In this document: one piece after another, positions 23,009 through 35,200 of the stretch
Position numbering within the stretch: position 1 is the stretch's first letter
Layout: each line of letters starts with the position of its first letter
Source of the DNA: Cardinalis cardinalis
Taxonomy: Eukaryota > Chordata > Aves > Passeriformes > Cardinalidae
DNA length: 64,000 bases
Direction of reading: 5' to 3'
NCBI GenBank assembly: GCA_014549065.1
Contig: JACDOX010000031.1
Coordinates: 1,914,062-1,978,061 of the forward strand
Position numbers and translations under genes: made by a program
Notes under the pieces: generated by a model
The model's input: only the letters and a program-made list of their open reading frames with translations
The model's database searches: none
Told to the model about the DNA's origin: nothing

Positions 23009-24379
23009 GTGAGTGACTTATTGAGAAGGGCCTTGAATAGCTTAAGAAACTTCTGAGTCTGTTTTCTAAGAATGAAAATAGTCTTCCTTNGGTGAGCCTG
23101 TACAGTGATCAAAATCAGGTCCTAAATAGGTAGTTCATTATGTAGTGTGCTTTTAGAAAATGGTGGAAAATGTATGTGTTTAACAAAGTCTACACATAAG
23201 GTTCAGAATTTTAATGATGAAAGGAGCACTTTATATTACTTTCACAGGTCAGTTTTTATTTTTTGCCATTTCNCAGTTGAATGATTGGTTTTTAAAATGT
23301 AGATCTTAAAACATATTTATTTGAAGAAAGGATTACAAGCCTGTCCCATGCTATTTACCTATTAATTATCNAATTACTATAATAAATTATTCCATTTCTG
23401 TTCTGTAATAGTAGGCAGAATTTTCTTTTATAAAATGAACTTTTCTGTATTTGCATAACATGAGAATATTGACACAGACTGAATTAAAAAAAACAGAACA
23501 CAATTGCAGCATTTCAAAATTTTCTTATGTTTTATCTACCTCATTGTTGATTTTCCACACAAACAATAATCTACCTTAAGAACTTCACAGTACTCTTTAT
23601 GTTCTGAAATACCTCAGTGTCTTGTCAAATTAAATATGAGAAATTTAGANTGATGTAACCTGTAATATTTTTGTAAAGCATGATGATGTGGTTGCTAAGA
23701 TTATGTGTTGAGAAGAGGAATAACTTATTGGGACATATGCTCTTTCAAGTTCCCGCAGTTTTAGTAAATACCACTTTGTTTCTTCTTTTATGTATTAGAT
23801 ACTGGTTTTACTTGAATACGAAATGTGCCTTGTAATCCAAATTAGTCCCTGGACTGTGCCAGTGAATCTTGTGATGTGAATTGTGTCTTTATTTCATTTT
23901 ATAAGAAATTGCTGGTTTTAGCCACAAATAAGGAGCAACGAGAGAGAGAAATCTTGCAGTTGCCTGTGCATATGGAAGAGGATGGAATATTTATTTTTCT
24001 TTGCATCTTTGTGGCTAATTTTAGCTGTGAGGTAAAAAGAGGAAGCCTTTGTTTAGGTCACGTCAGAGCTGCTGCATGCTGCTGACAAATGTTGGCTGCA
24101 GCTAACAATTTTTTATTGAATCCTAATTAAATGCTCAGTCATTATTGAAAGGTGCTGCTGTTCAGACCATCAGTGATAACAGAGCTGGGAGGTAAATTTC
24201 AGTTAAAANAAAAAAGAAGAGTGGCAGAGAAAAATTTACATTTGCTTCTATTTCTGTGGTTAGAAGTAGAACCAGAGCAGCTTATCCCTTCTGTATGCCA
24301 TCTGTTTCAAAAAGCAAAAAAAGATCACTTGAACAGTAGCAGGAATGTACTCTCATGGATGGTTTTATAGATGTATGGG

Positions 24380-24697
24380 TGAAAGGAGGTTGTAGCCAGG
24401 TGGGGATTGGTCTCTTCTCCCAGGCAACCAGTGACAGGACAGGAGGACACAGTCTTATCCTGCACTAGGGGAGGTTTAGGCTGGACATTTGGAAGAATTT
24501 CTTCGCAGAAAGGATGATTAGGAATTGGAATGGGCTGCCCAGGGAAGTGGTGGAGTCACTGTCCCTGGAGGTGTTTAAAGGGAGGACTGAATGTGGCACT
24601 TCGTACCATGGTCTAGTTGACANGGGGGTGTTTGGTGATAGGTTGGACTTGATCTCAAAGGTCTTTTCCAACCTAGTTGATCCTGTGATTCTGTATA
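24380..24697 (+). mobile_element. CR1 LINE, 3'-terminal fragment (sense)
   Basis: About 318 bp of CR1 in the plus orientation. Diagnostic strings: GGTTTAGGCTGGACATTTGG, TTGGAATGGGCTGCCCAGG, GAAGTGGTGGAGTCACTGTC, GTTGGACTTGATCTCAAAGG, ending in TGATCCTGTGATTCTGT. It is 5'-truncated, as most avian CR1 copies are. Confidence 0.95.
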
Positions 24698-27600
24698 GGG
24701 ACTGTAGCTAAAAAGATACTGTTATCCAGCATGTTGCATACCATTTGTGTTACTTTCTCTATCTAAAGAGCACTGAAATCCCATGCCTGTGTGGCTGTGG
24801 GAGGTAGGGGTATGCCAGTCTGGCAGGGTTGCAGATGAGTCTCCTGTTTTGGTTCAGAATAACTTCTTGTGATAAAACTGGGAATAGTGTTTCACAAATA
24901 CTTAGAGATCTTGTTTTGTATAATCAAGTATGAATATTTGATTTGATGATCAATCTTTATTTGCATAATCAGATTAAAGAGCTTTTTTGCTTCTCCACCC
25001 AAGTGCTGAAGTTTTTCATTAATGAGTTGATGCAAAGAGTAGCACCATTCTTGGTAACTNTTATGATGCTGCTCTTTTCATAAGAGAGAACAAGAACATT
25101 TAAATAATCTACTAGATTTTTTGTGCAAAAGGTTTTGCAGTCTGATAGAACATTGTTACAATTATGTTAAAAGAACAGACAAATTGTTTGGTGTTTAGTT
25201 TTCTTTCCCGAGAGTTTTAGTATTTGTGNGTATGGAACTGAACAAATCCATGCTAATGAAATAGTTATTTGGAGATCCAGAGAGAACTTTCAATTTTCTG
25301 GAAACACTGCTTAGTCAGTTAAAGGCTGGACCAGCTCTTTAGGGCCTTTCCTTAAGGTATACAGTGTTTAGCTTTTCAGGATTCCGATTTCTGGATTATT
25401 TAGTGTGCTAATGTGTGTCTTTTGTTCTTTTATAAGAAACAAAGCATGCATTGTTTATGATGGTCAAGAACAGGATTCATCACTGAATATAGCTGCAGAC
25501 TTTAAAGTTCCTGTTGGTGACCTTTTTTCAGTACAAATATTATCAGTAAATCTTGAATGTTTTGTAAAGAAGAGAAAAACTTTAAAAATACAGGAGTATT
25601 TCTTCCTAAAACAGTCATACAAATAAAACAAAAAATCACAAAGAAACCTCTCACGTGAATGTGTTGAAATAGGACTTAGGTTTAGGAGAGAGGTGTAAGA
25701 GCAGAAATGCTGGGATTNTACTGATTTTTAAGTTGTCTAATTGTTTGTGCTTCATTCAAAGCTCCAGGTTTTAGTCCTGTTACAGTGACCTGTGATATAA
25801 AAATATGTTCTTGAGGGCCACTGGAATTAAGAGCAAAAGTGTGATAGTCATGTATTTAGGTGNGATAGTCATTTAATTTCTTCCCAAGATAACTTGTGGT
25901 CTCTTGTATTGAAGAAGATAAGAATGCTCATCTTTATTTACATTTATCTGAAAATGCTAACTCTGNATTTGAATGTTCTGGGTAGAAGTAGTTGTTAATA
26001 GCTGCAATATCAATGACCTGGTTCAATGTTACAGTCACAAGCAATTAACTCACTTCTCACACATGATCCAAGTAGCCTGCCTCTGTTATAAGGGACCTGT
26101 ATACATGCTGCNCAGCAACAGCACACTGAGTAACTTCAGGAATTTAAAGTGCTTATGCTGAAGATTTCTTTGTTTTTTGCATTGAAATGAGTCACAAACT
26201 ATAGTTTGTGATGGAACTGTAACCAGCTAATAATTTTTATTTTTTTGAATCAGTTATTTATGTTGCTGTATTCAAGAAAAAAATTCTGCTTTAGTGGAAA
26301 AAAAATAGATCCTTTAAATGAATAGTGGGTAAAAAGTGTTTGTTTGGGATAATCAACTATTTAAAAAATTTCTAAGTTCCTTAATATTTATNATAGTTCT
26401 TTGCTCTTTTCTGCACACAAGTGACTGTGACAAGCAGTGAAGAGGGCTCAAAATCAATTTTATGTTTTTGAGTTAGTTGTATGACGTCTGAGAAATAAAG
26501 CCAGCTGTATTCATCACAGCTTCTAAGCTAAATCGTAATATCTCAACATAATTATGGGTGGAATTAGCTCTTCACTGTCTCTGTTTTTCTGGTGAGAAGT
26601 GAAGGAGCTGATTTTCCATATGGTGAAGTGGTTTTTGTTTTTCAAGCTGGTTTGGGGCTTGATGAGAATAATGAGAGATGAATATGGAAATTGTTGCTCT
26701 TAATTATTTTCTGTGGCAGTGAGGAAGTTTTGTATGTTAGAATGTTCAGAACATGGTTAATTATTTTTTCTTTCCTATGAAACTAATTTTTTCTTCATAG
26801 AGGCATTAAATTGCCTTAATGGATTACAGAAATCTGTGGGCCACATGTGCAATTAATGTAATGAACGTAAGACTAGCATTTTCTGAGAGAGCTAATCTGG
26901 AAAGCTGTTCATGAGACTTTACTTTTTCAGATTGGTATTTGAGGTAATAGATGTTGGAATAGTCAAAGATTTCAATTTATCACTTGAAGATAATTCTGGG
27001 AAATTTTTTCAGAAGGCGATGAGAATGTTAAAATAGCTTTTAAAACTATATTTAACTAATAAGCTAAAGAACACAGGTATGATTCTCAGTACAGCAATAA
27101 TAAATGGTCTCATGCTTCACTAGATGATCATTACTGACATGCAGATTTGGTGTGTAATTGAGCACGGTTTAGCTTTTGATGCCCTTACAGAAAAGGAAAA
27201 TTAATTTTCATCAGTCTTATCCTACTTGCAACAGCAAAGAACCCACAGAAAATTGATTAATTTTAGTCCAAGCTGCTCTGTTTTAAGACAATATAATCTG
27301 AGGCTGCCTAGATTTGGTTTTTTTTCATTTTCCTGAAGTGTAACTGATTCAGTTACTTCAGTGATTAGTTTTACCATGGTAGGCTAAGTATCGTACAAAT
27401 CTGTTTAACATCTGCACAAGCTGCTCTGAGCTTGGAATCTCTGTTNGTTGCTCAACATGTACCTAAACACACAGCAGAACTGCCTGTACTGGTGCAATAT
27501 TACCTAGTAAATAATTGTGCAGCTTCCTTTTATGGTTTTAGTTAAATGTTTATTTTGATGCTTTCAGGATTACTTTTGTTTCAATGTTCTTAAAGCAAAC

Positions 27601-29899
27601 CAAAACCCCTTACCTTTTCACTTGAAACAATATTGGACTCACACATGACTTTTAAAGAATGCTTTCAAGGGAAAGCTGTAGGCTTTTGCCCGTGNTGACC
27701 ATCAGGTATGGTTCTATGAAGTTACATTGTTGCACTTGTGTCNGTGATTCCTTTCTGAAAGAGCTAATTAATGATGTTAAAACTGATGTTTAAAGTAAAA
27801 ATATTTATATTATAGTTTCAGAANTCAGATTTGTAGTGGACACCATGACACAGTTCTGGTAAATATTTGCTGGTTTAATTTACTTCCTGTATTTATACGC
27901 AGAAATGAATATTTTATATTTAACAATACATACAAAGTGAAGTATTCAGAAGGGAGAAAGGGTCAAAATTGATTATCATAAACCTTACTTCCATCTCATT
28001 CTCTTATTACTCCCCACATTGGCCTGCGTGCTTGTGTTGGCTAGTGTGCATCTCTTTTTCCACTTTAAAAGGCTTTAATTTGTCTTTAACACCCGATTTG
28101 TACAATTTAAATGTTGCTTTAAGACTACAGGAAGAGACATGTATCCTGTCTTTATTTTCAATGTTTTGAACAAAAGAAGCAAACTGCAATTAACCTTTGT
28201 GCCTGCACATGACATTCTTCATGAATGTTTTTGCCTTAATGAGAAATTGCTAGTCATAGTTGGAAAAATAGAGATTTATTTTTTTACACGCACCGTAATT
28301 ATTAGCTCTGCCTTATAAGAATATTAAATTTTGTTTCCTTTAAGGCTTTATAGATGGGATTTATCTCACTATAATGTTTTCCACTTCTAGTGGAACTGAA
28401 CTGAAGCATTTGTCTCTAATTCCATTTTCTGAAATATTTTTATCAAAACTTGCAACCTGTTGACCTATTAAGATGGCTAATTTCCCATATTAGGGTTTTA
28501 TCTTCCTGTTTCATTACTAAAAACCAACAAAAACGCACCCCCCCAAAAATTGCTCAGTTTCTTTCAAGAAGCCAAAAATGGGTTTTTACAACGGAGGGTG
28601 TGATCCAACCCAGGACTTAGCTCTGCAACCTGAATTTATACTACTTTTCTGTATGTATGTGTCATCATGTACTATTTTTTCAGGTAGCCTGCTGTGTTCA
28701 GATGCAGAAGTCAGCATTTGAGATAATTGATTTCAGTCTCCTGCAATCACAGCTTGCCAAATAGCATTTGTTTAGGGTGAGGTACTAGAAAAAATCAAAG
28801 TATGTCTTATATAAAATCAAACATTAAACTCCTTCATGGTTGTGTCCAAGAGCTTAGATGACCAAGGATGCCAAAGCATGTTAAGTGCATGTAGGATGAA
28901 ATAATTGTATACATTTTTCTGAAGTCCACTGCATTATTTAATAAATGCATTCTCTTTGGAGAAAATGAGATTATTTCTGTGGTTAAATAGATTTTTTTAA
29001 TGCTTTGAATTCCCTGTGAAACAATGTCCGTTTTGCAAAGTCTGGACCAAGAAAGGAAAGCTAGTCTTGACATTTCAGCTAGGGCTGTTCAACATCTCAG
29101 CTCAGCTATGGAAAAAAAGTCTGTGAAGGGAAAGGGTGAATGTCATTTTGCATCCTACAGCGACTGATTTAAAATAGCTCTGTAGTCTACCAGTGACTCG
29201 TCTTTGCTTATCTCTGTCACTTGATCTTCTAAAGTAGAGACTAGTAATAGATTGTTATTCCCTATGCAGACCTATCTTGGTGGCTTCTGAAGCAGTTTTC
29301 CAAATAATACTCTGCAGAATTTTTTTTAACAAATTAAAGGAAGTATCAAATNCATGACTGGATTGTTCTACCAGAATATTCTCAGCGCCTAAACTTTGCT
29401 CCCTTCTGTGAGCAGAAAGCAATTCATGGTCTCCATGAGTTGTTGTAGTGTTTTGTTGCCTGTGTTATTTGANGGGAGAGGGAGGTACTTTGCACCTTGC
29501 CAGCAGATGACCAAGGAGGCAGNCATCACATTGCATTCAAAATGTAGATATTTATTTCGTTTTTGTAGTTTCCTATTCTATTATGATAATTTTACAGATT
29601 TAGCATGCACAAAAAGCCAAAGAAGTTAACAGACGTGTTACATGGATTTGGGTACAAATTGCTATGAAATGGCAATCTGTTGCATTTAAGTTTATTTTGG
29701 ATTCAAGTTCTTTACACNATGGTAAATGTAGAGTGTATAGGAATATCCGGAAGCAAAGATAATTCCTGCATTGGTCAGAAGGTTAGATTGTCACAGAATT
29801 GTTGTGTTGACTAGGAGAGTGTGATTCNGATGAGTTGCTTGGAAACTGATGGCAGCTGTGTGCTAGGGCCNTGCTGGAGCTGACAGCCTTTTATGCTTA

Positions 29900-30440
29900 C
29901 TAAATGTCCTCTGTCTTACAAATCTCCTGTAGTTCTTTTGCTACCCTTCTGTACTTCACTTCTGTCCTCCTGAAATTCTCTTTTGTTATCTTTGCTCTTT
30001 GCACTGAAATGTCAAAGGCTGCCTTCAGAGCTTTATCTTGTTCCCTGCAGTTTGTTGTGCAAGCATGTTTTGGAGCTTCAGAATGTTTGCCTAAGTTATC
30101 TAGAGATCTTTCAGCCACCCACAAATATTTTAGATCTACACTCTTCAAGCCACACTCTTTGCAGTCCTTGCATCTCTTTTTACAACTTTGCTGATCTGAC
30201 TTTCACTTGTGTTGTGTTGTCCTGTCCGTTCTCTATTTCTTCAGATTTTAATTTCATTAGAAACCTTCCAGTAAGTCCCACTACTTATGCCTTACTTTCT
30301 CATGTTCTTCATTCACCTTTCCTCTGTATCATTTGTCCTTCAGACATTTTTAGCTTTCATAATCTACTTGTCATTCTTCTCTTCCCCTTTTTACCTTTTC
30401 CTGGTTTGCCTCAGGATACTCCTCACTATATCGCCTCACT
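29900..30440 (-). pseudogene. Purine-rich antisense block with broken protein-like frames (doubtful)
   Basis: Read on the minus strand, this block is rich in Lys/Glu codons in shifting frames. One segment near 30440-30375 reads RRYSEEYPEANQEKVKRGRE, another near 30255-30190 reads KSEEIENGQDNTTQVKVRSA, and an open stretch of about 99 codons ends at TAG-TAA near 29900. Stops (TAA, TGA, TAG) and at least two frame changes separate the segments. It could be a decayed retrocopy or the remains of a transposon. It could equally be chance, because purine-rich DNA has few stops. I do not recognise a parent gene. Confidence 0.25.
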
Positions 30441-32094
30441 TGGTAAGAAGCAAAATATGGTGTAGTTTTTTGTGCAAGTCAAAACTCTGGAAAGTAGAAT
30501 ATTAAACACAGCAAGTGGTTTGGCAAAAAGTAATGTTTACCAAAAATGTATCTATTAAATGAAAGTTTGAATTCAGAGGAGACTGAAAAGGCAGAGCACA
30601 ACAACAAGGCAGTTGAAGGAAGAATCTGCAAGATGAAGGTAAATCAAAAGCAAATGATGATCCTTGATTAGGAAAAGGAGCTCTGAATTAATAAGATGAT
30701 CTGTTCTGGAATAGAGTCCAAATGAATGCAATAGAACAAAAATAAAAATTCAGTGCTGTGTGCAAAAACAAACATGACTGAGGAAGTTTTTGCGATGATA
30801 TTCCCTAGCACATGGATGAACCTCTAACCTAGACAGTAGGGTATTTTTAAAGCATTTTTCATTTTGTTTTTTGAGTGAATGGTAAAATTTGGGAGCTTCT
30901 CTTTATGGAGAAAGTTTCTTCATCTGAAAGTTCTAAAACTATATAGGTTTGGCCTAACTTTTGCTTAGATGTCTATCCATGCTTTTTACTATTAGTGAGG
31001 GAGGTGATGGTATAAAGTTGACAGCAGAAAACCTGAGGCAATGGGTATTTATTAAAAGTTAACCTACACTATCTTCTTAATAAAGTTCAGCTAAGGAATG
31101 GGAGTATCAATGAATTTGCAGAAAAAGGAATATTTGTATTCTAAGTTTTGCATAAGCAGTTTATAACACAACAGCCTGATTTGGGGTGCTTTTGTGTACT
31201 GTTCGTGGAGGGGCTGGATTTGGGGACCTGTGGAACTGAGTGTCACTTGACAGAATTAGTTGCTTCTGATTCATAGTTTCTGTTNAATATGAGACTTCTG
31301 AAAGGACAAGAAGTGTTCAAAAAATTCATGGTGATGTGCTTAATCTATAAAACAGGAGAAATACAGATTTAAGAAACAAATTCCTTGTCCATTACCTGTT
31401 TATACTCAGCCTCAATTAAGCATAGTACCTCACTGCCTAAGTCTAGATTTTTTAAAAGGAAGGAAAAAAATATAAATGCATGTATCATTGCTTTCTTTAA
31501 ATCNAATCTTCTCTTGAAGGCGTTTAAATAGATTGAGAAATATTTTCAAAATAAATGGATTTCAAAATTACTAAGGAGATGAGTCATATTATTTGAATAA
31601 CTTTCTTCATGAAACATGGAACTTTTTCTTTAAAAGCTATAAATCTGCATCTTNAATATAGTAATTGCAAACAAGTTTATGGTGGTGCTTTTTAAATGCA
31701 GCATTTATATTATGATCTTGTTCTAAATCAGTATTTTGAATGTTATATGTAGGATATAAGGCATGATAATTNTTCTTTTTATCTTTTGAAGGCAATAATG
31801 GGTATTTGCTATCAAATTTTACTCTAGTGTGAGTATGTTATATTTCCATTGCTTGCAGTACAGTTGCATACTTAGAAATTCAGGTAAAACTATCACTGTG
31901 GGATGTTTGTTGGTTTTTTGCATAAGTTATCAAGAAATGGCAGCTTTCTTATATTTTAAGGTCTTTTGAATTTAAGAAAAGTTTATAATTATTATTCTTT
32001 TTGTTTTTTTCATTGCTTTTAATTTGAATTTTGTTTGACACACTGTTTCCATTTTGTGAGCTTTCCTATGCATGTGCAAAATGTTTCTCCTCAG

Positions 32095-32202
32095 GCCCCC
32101 TTGTAATTCCTGGTCCTATTTTTATGAACCATCGAGAACAGGCTCTAGCCAGAATCAGACTCTCTCCAGCACCGCTAAAGCATAAACGGGACAAGCACAA
32201 AG
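32095..32202 (+). CDS. MYCBP2: MYCBP2 exon 17 (residues 751-786), isolated symmetric exon
   Basis: The exon has 108 nt, symmetric phase 1, so it can be skipped without changing the frame. It encodes GPLVIPGPIFMNHREQALAR then IRLSPAPLKHKRDKHK, ending in a basic cluster. It lies alone between introns of 9.1 and 7.7 kb. The acceptor is TTTCTCCTCAG; the donor AAG|GTATTT is moderate. It forms part of the linker between the two halves of the RCC1-like domain. Confidence 0.95.
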
Positions 32203-35200
32203 GTATTTGGTCTTCNTTATTGACTAGGGTGGAAATAAGCCCAGCCTCCCAGTCACTTCTTCCAGATGCTGCATCTGTCTTTTCAAAGAACTGCACAAAA
32301 TGAGTTCTGCCTTTTCTTCCTGTTAGTATCTTGTTACCTGAGGAGAAAGAAAATGCATTTAAATGTTGACCTTTCTTTAGAAGTGTACATGTTCATTAGT
32401 CCACATCATCTTTTTCTTTCCTTTTTTTTTGTGAAATATGCATTGTCCTTTTGTATGTCTTCTCTCATTTCTANTGCTGTCTCATTTTTAAGGTTCTTTA
32501 TTTTTACTGTAGGAAACGTAACATGTTAGAGTGACTCAAGATTGTTGCACTGCATTTGTGGCTTTTGTCCTTTGTGTTGTGTATTTGGGATGTTTACTTA
32601 AACATACTAGTTCCAGGCTTGATAATTCTGGCACACATCTTCTCATAGGTATATTACCTTTCAAAAAGCCCTTTTTAGGAGTGAAACACTTGAAATAATA
32701 TAAAGATTACTTTTTGCTAACTTTGAATGGGGNGACTACAAATCAAAATACACACTTTTCTCTGCAATATTCTTGAGTTAAATGGTTTTATAGAGTACAG
32801 GTATGGAGGTGTCTTGATATTTTAGACATTTTTGTATATATGGCAAACCAGTTCCTTACATCTTCCAAATCAAAGTGTGCCATTTTTTCAGATATAAATG
32901 ACTTACATGTTTCTTAGAAAGTGGCAGTGTAATACTAACTTACTGAACTTACTGAAGTTGAGCTCTCTCAAATCTGATCATAGTTTTTGTATATATCTGT
33001 GTATTTATGAGTCTGTACATACTTTGTTTATATATAGAAGATAAATATGTAAAATGGAGGTTAGAGACCTGGTCAGAGTAGGAAGCTCCTAAAAATGGTG
33101 AACCCAGAATGCTTCAACTCTTTTCTAAAGAATAGCTAAATATTAAGAGTTAGTATGGCATTTCAGTTGAATTATTGGAAGTTACTGATTGTATTTGGCA
33201 TGTGTGCAGACAAATTGTGTATCAATTTGAAGCCTTATGGGATAAAGTTTCAGTGTATGTGGGTGATGGGCTTACTGAATTATGAACNTACTGGATCATG
33301 AAATCATCTTAAATTTTTGGAAATGAAAGCAAAATCTGATATTTTGAATCTGCATAANGTTCAGTCTTTGGAAGGCATGTTGTCTGAACTTTAAGACTTG
33401 ATGGACTTAGAATAACCTATCATAATCTCACTGGAGAGGTTGCCTGCTGAAAGATGACACACTGAATTCAAGTGTTGTTATGTGAATGACAGTTTGCTGA
33501 TAGGCATTATTCTTGAGCTGGATAGTACTGCTAGTTNTACTGCAAACCCTTGACTCCACAGGCAAGTGCATAAAGGAGTATGCTTGTCCTGCCTACATCT
33601 GTGCTTTTTTGGCATGTGTTAGTTGTTGGAACTCATTTCAGATCAAGTATCTCCTTACAAGAGATGTATTCATTAGTGTCAGTTTGAGGCTTCTGTTGCC
33701 TCTTGGAGTTGTAAGAACAGTATAAAGGTCTGTGTTGTGCTGGAAGATGTTGGTTAGATATGTGTTATGGAACTGAACATTTCTTTTTCTTTAAGGAAGG
33801 CTACATGGAAGGAAATACTCAGTTTATTTTAGTTCTTTGTGTCTTATGGTGAANAGATAAGGAGGTTTTAAGTAAACTTTTAGACCCTTCTCTGCCTCAG
33901 AAGACTGCTTTTCAAAAGACAGCTGTAAATTCAACTAAGAAGTAGAAATACCCCTTAACCTCTCAAAGACATTCCAGGGGGAAAAGGAAAACTGGTGAAG
34001 TGAGTTGTTATCCAAGTAACAATCAAGGTGAGAATTGTGAAAAAGATAATGTATATTTTTTATCTTAGAAGGTATGCCTCTATTCTTGAACAAGAATGCA
34101 AAAGCAATAATAGAGAAGAGATAAAAGAACATTATCAAATTGAAATCAGCAAATTATTTTATTTTTGAACATGCTTTCCAGACTGTCCTCCTTACTTCAG
34201 ATTTTTCTTCTATAGTAGTCTTCTTCACACCAACCAGGACTTCAAGATCTTTGGGCAAGGAATGTTTAGTTCAGCTGGTAGTACTGATAAGGCCGGTACT
34301 AACTTACTGGTTGCCCCNTCTCTGCTTGCAGCTGCAGAGCTTCTCTTGATAATGATATTTAAACTTNAATGTGGACAGCTTCCTCAGGACTTCTTCAGAC
34401 AGTTATTGTCTAATATAAAAGGTGTATTTGATATGTACTTGTACATGTTGCCCAACCATGGAGTCATGGAATGGTTTGGATTGGAAGGGACCGTAAAGAT
34501 TGTCCAGTCCCAAGCCCCTTGATAATGGACAGGGACACCTTCCATTAGATCAAGTTGCTCAAAGCGCCNTCCAGCCTGGCTTAGAGCACTTCTGGGGGCG
34601 GGGCATCCTCAGTTTCTCTGGGCAACGTGTTGCAGTGCTTCATCAACCTCAGAGTAAAGAATTTTTTCATAATAATCCATATGTCTGTCACTTCTGCAAT
34701 TTGTCTGTTTGGTTGTCTAGTTGAAAACTCCTTCAGCTTCATTGAAACAGCAGGTTTTTTAGAAATCTTGCCATTGTCATTTACTCTTTTCACATTTATA
34801 GAGTCTGCATATCAAGATCATTGCTACTGCAAAAACTGCATAATTAAGCATGCTCTTCCAGATCTGTGTCTTCTGTGTCTTTCACAATTATTAATAGAAG
34901 GNATTAGGAAAGACATGTTTGGTATTCATGGAGTGGATTGGCACTAAGAAGAAAAAGGAGCTTGTGNTTCATCCTTATTCTTTAATTGAGGCAGTGAGTT
35001 TCCAGTCTACATCTCCAATCCCTGTGGATTCCCATAACTGAGCATCTTAATAAAAAGTGATGCCTAGAGAGGATACCTAGAACAGAGGCTAGACAATGAG
35101 TTACGAGTTTTCACACTTTTATAAGTTTTGGTCCATTTCCATATTGGGGTTAATTGTCCAATTACAGCTTCAGGTCCTGAAGTCCCATTCTCCCAGTTTT

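Larger units (their letters stand above)
23009..32094 (+). other. MYCBP2: Intron 16 (9.1 kb, the largest complete intron here)
   Basis: Contains one CR1 insertion (24380-24697) and a purine-rich antisense block (29900-30440). The rest, especially 25,000-29,800, is repeat-poor AT-rich sequence without recognisable exons. Its size and low repeat content make it a reasonable place to look for enhancers, but nothing in the sequence proves one. Confidence 0.7.

Noticed and set aside
29983..30465. Plus-strand open frame of 160 codons rich in Leu, Phe, Ser and Pro
   Set aside because: It is the complement of a purine-rich strand, which has few stops. The hydrophobic composition follows from CT-rich DNA, and no start context, exon signals or family were found.
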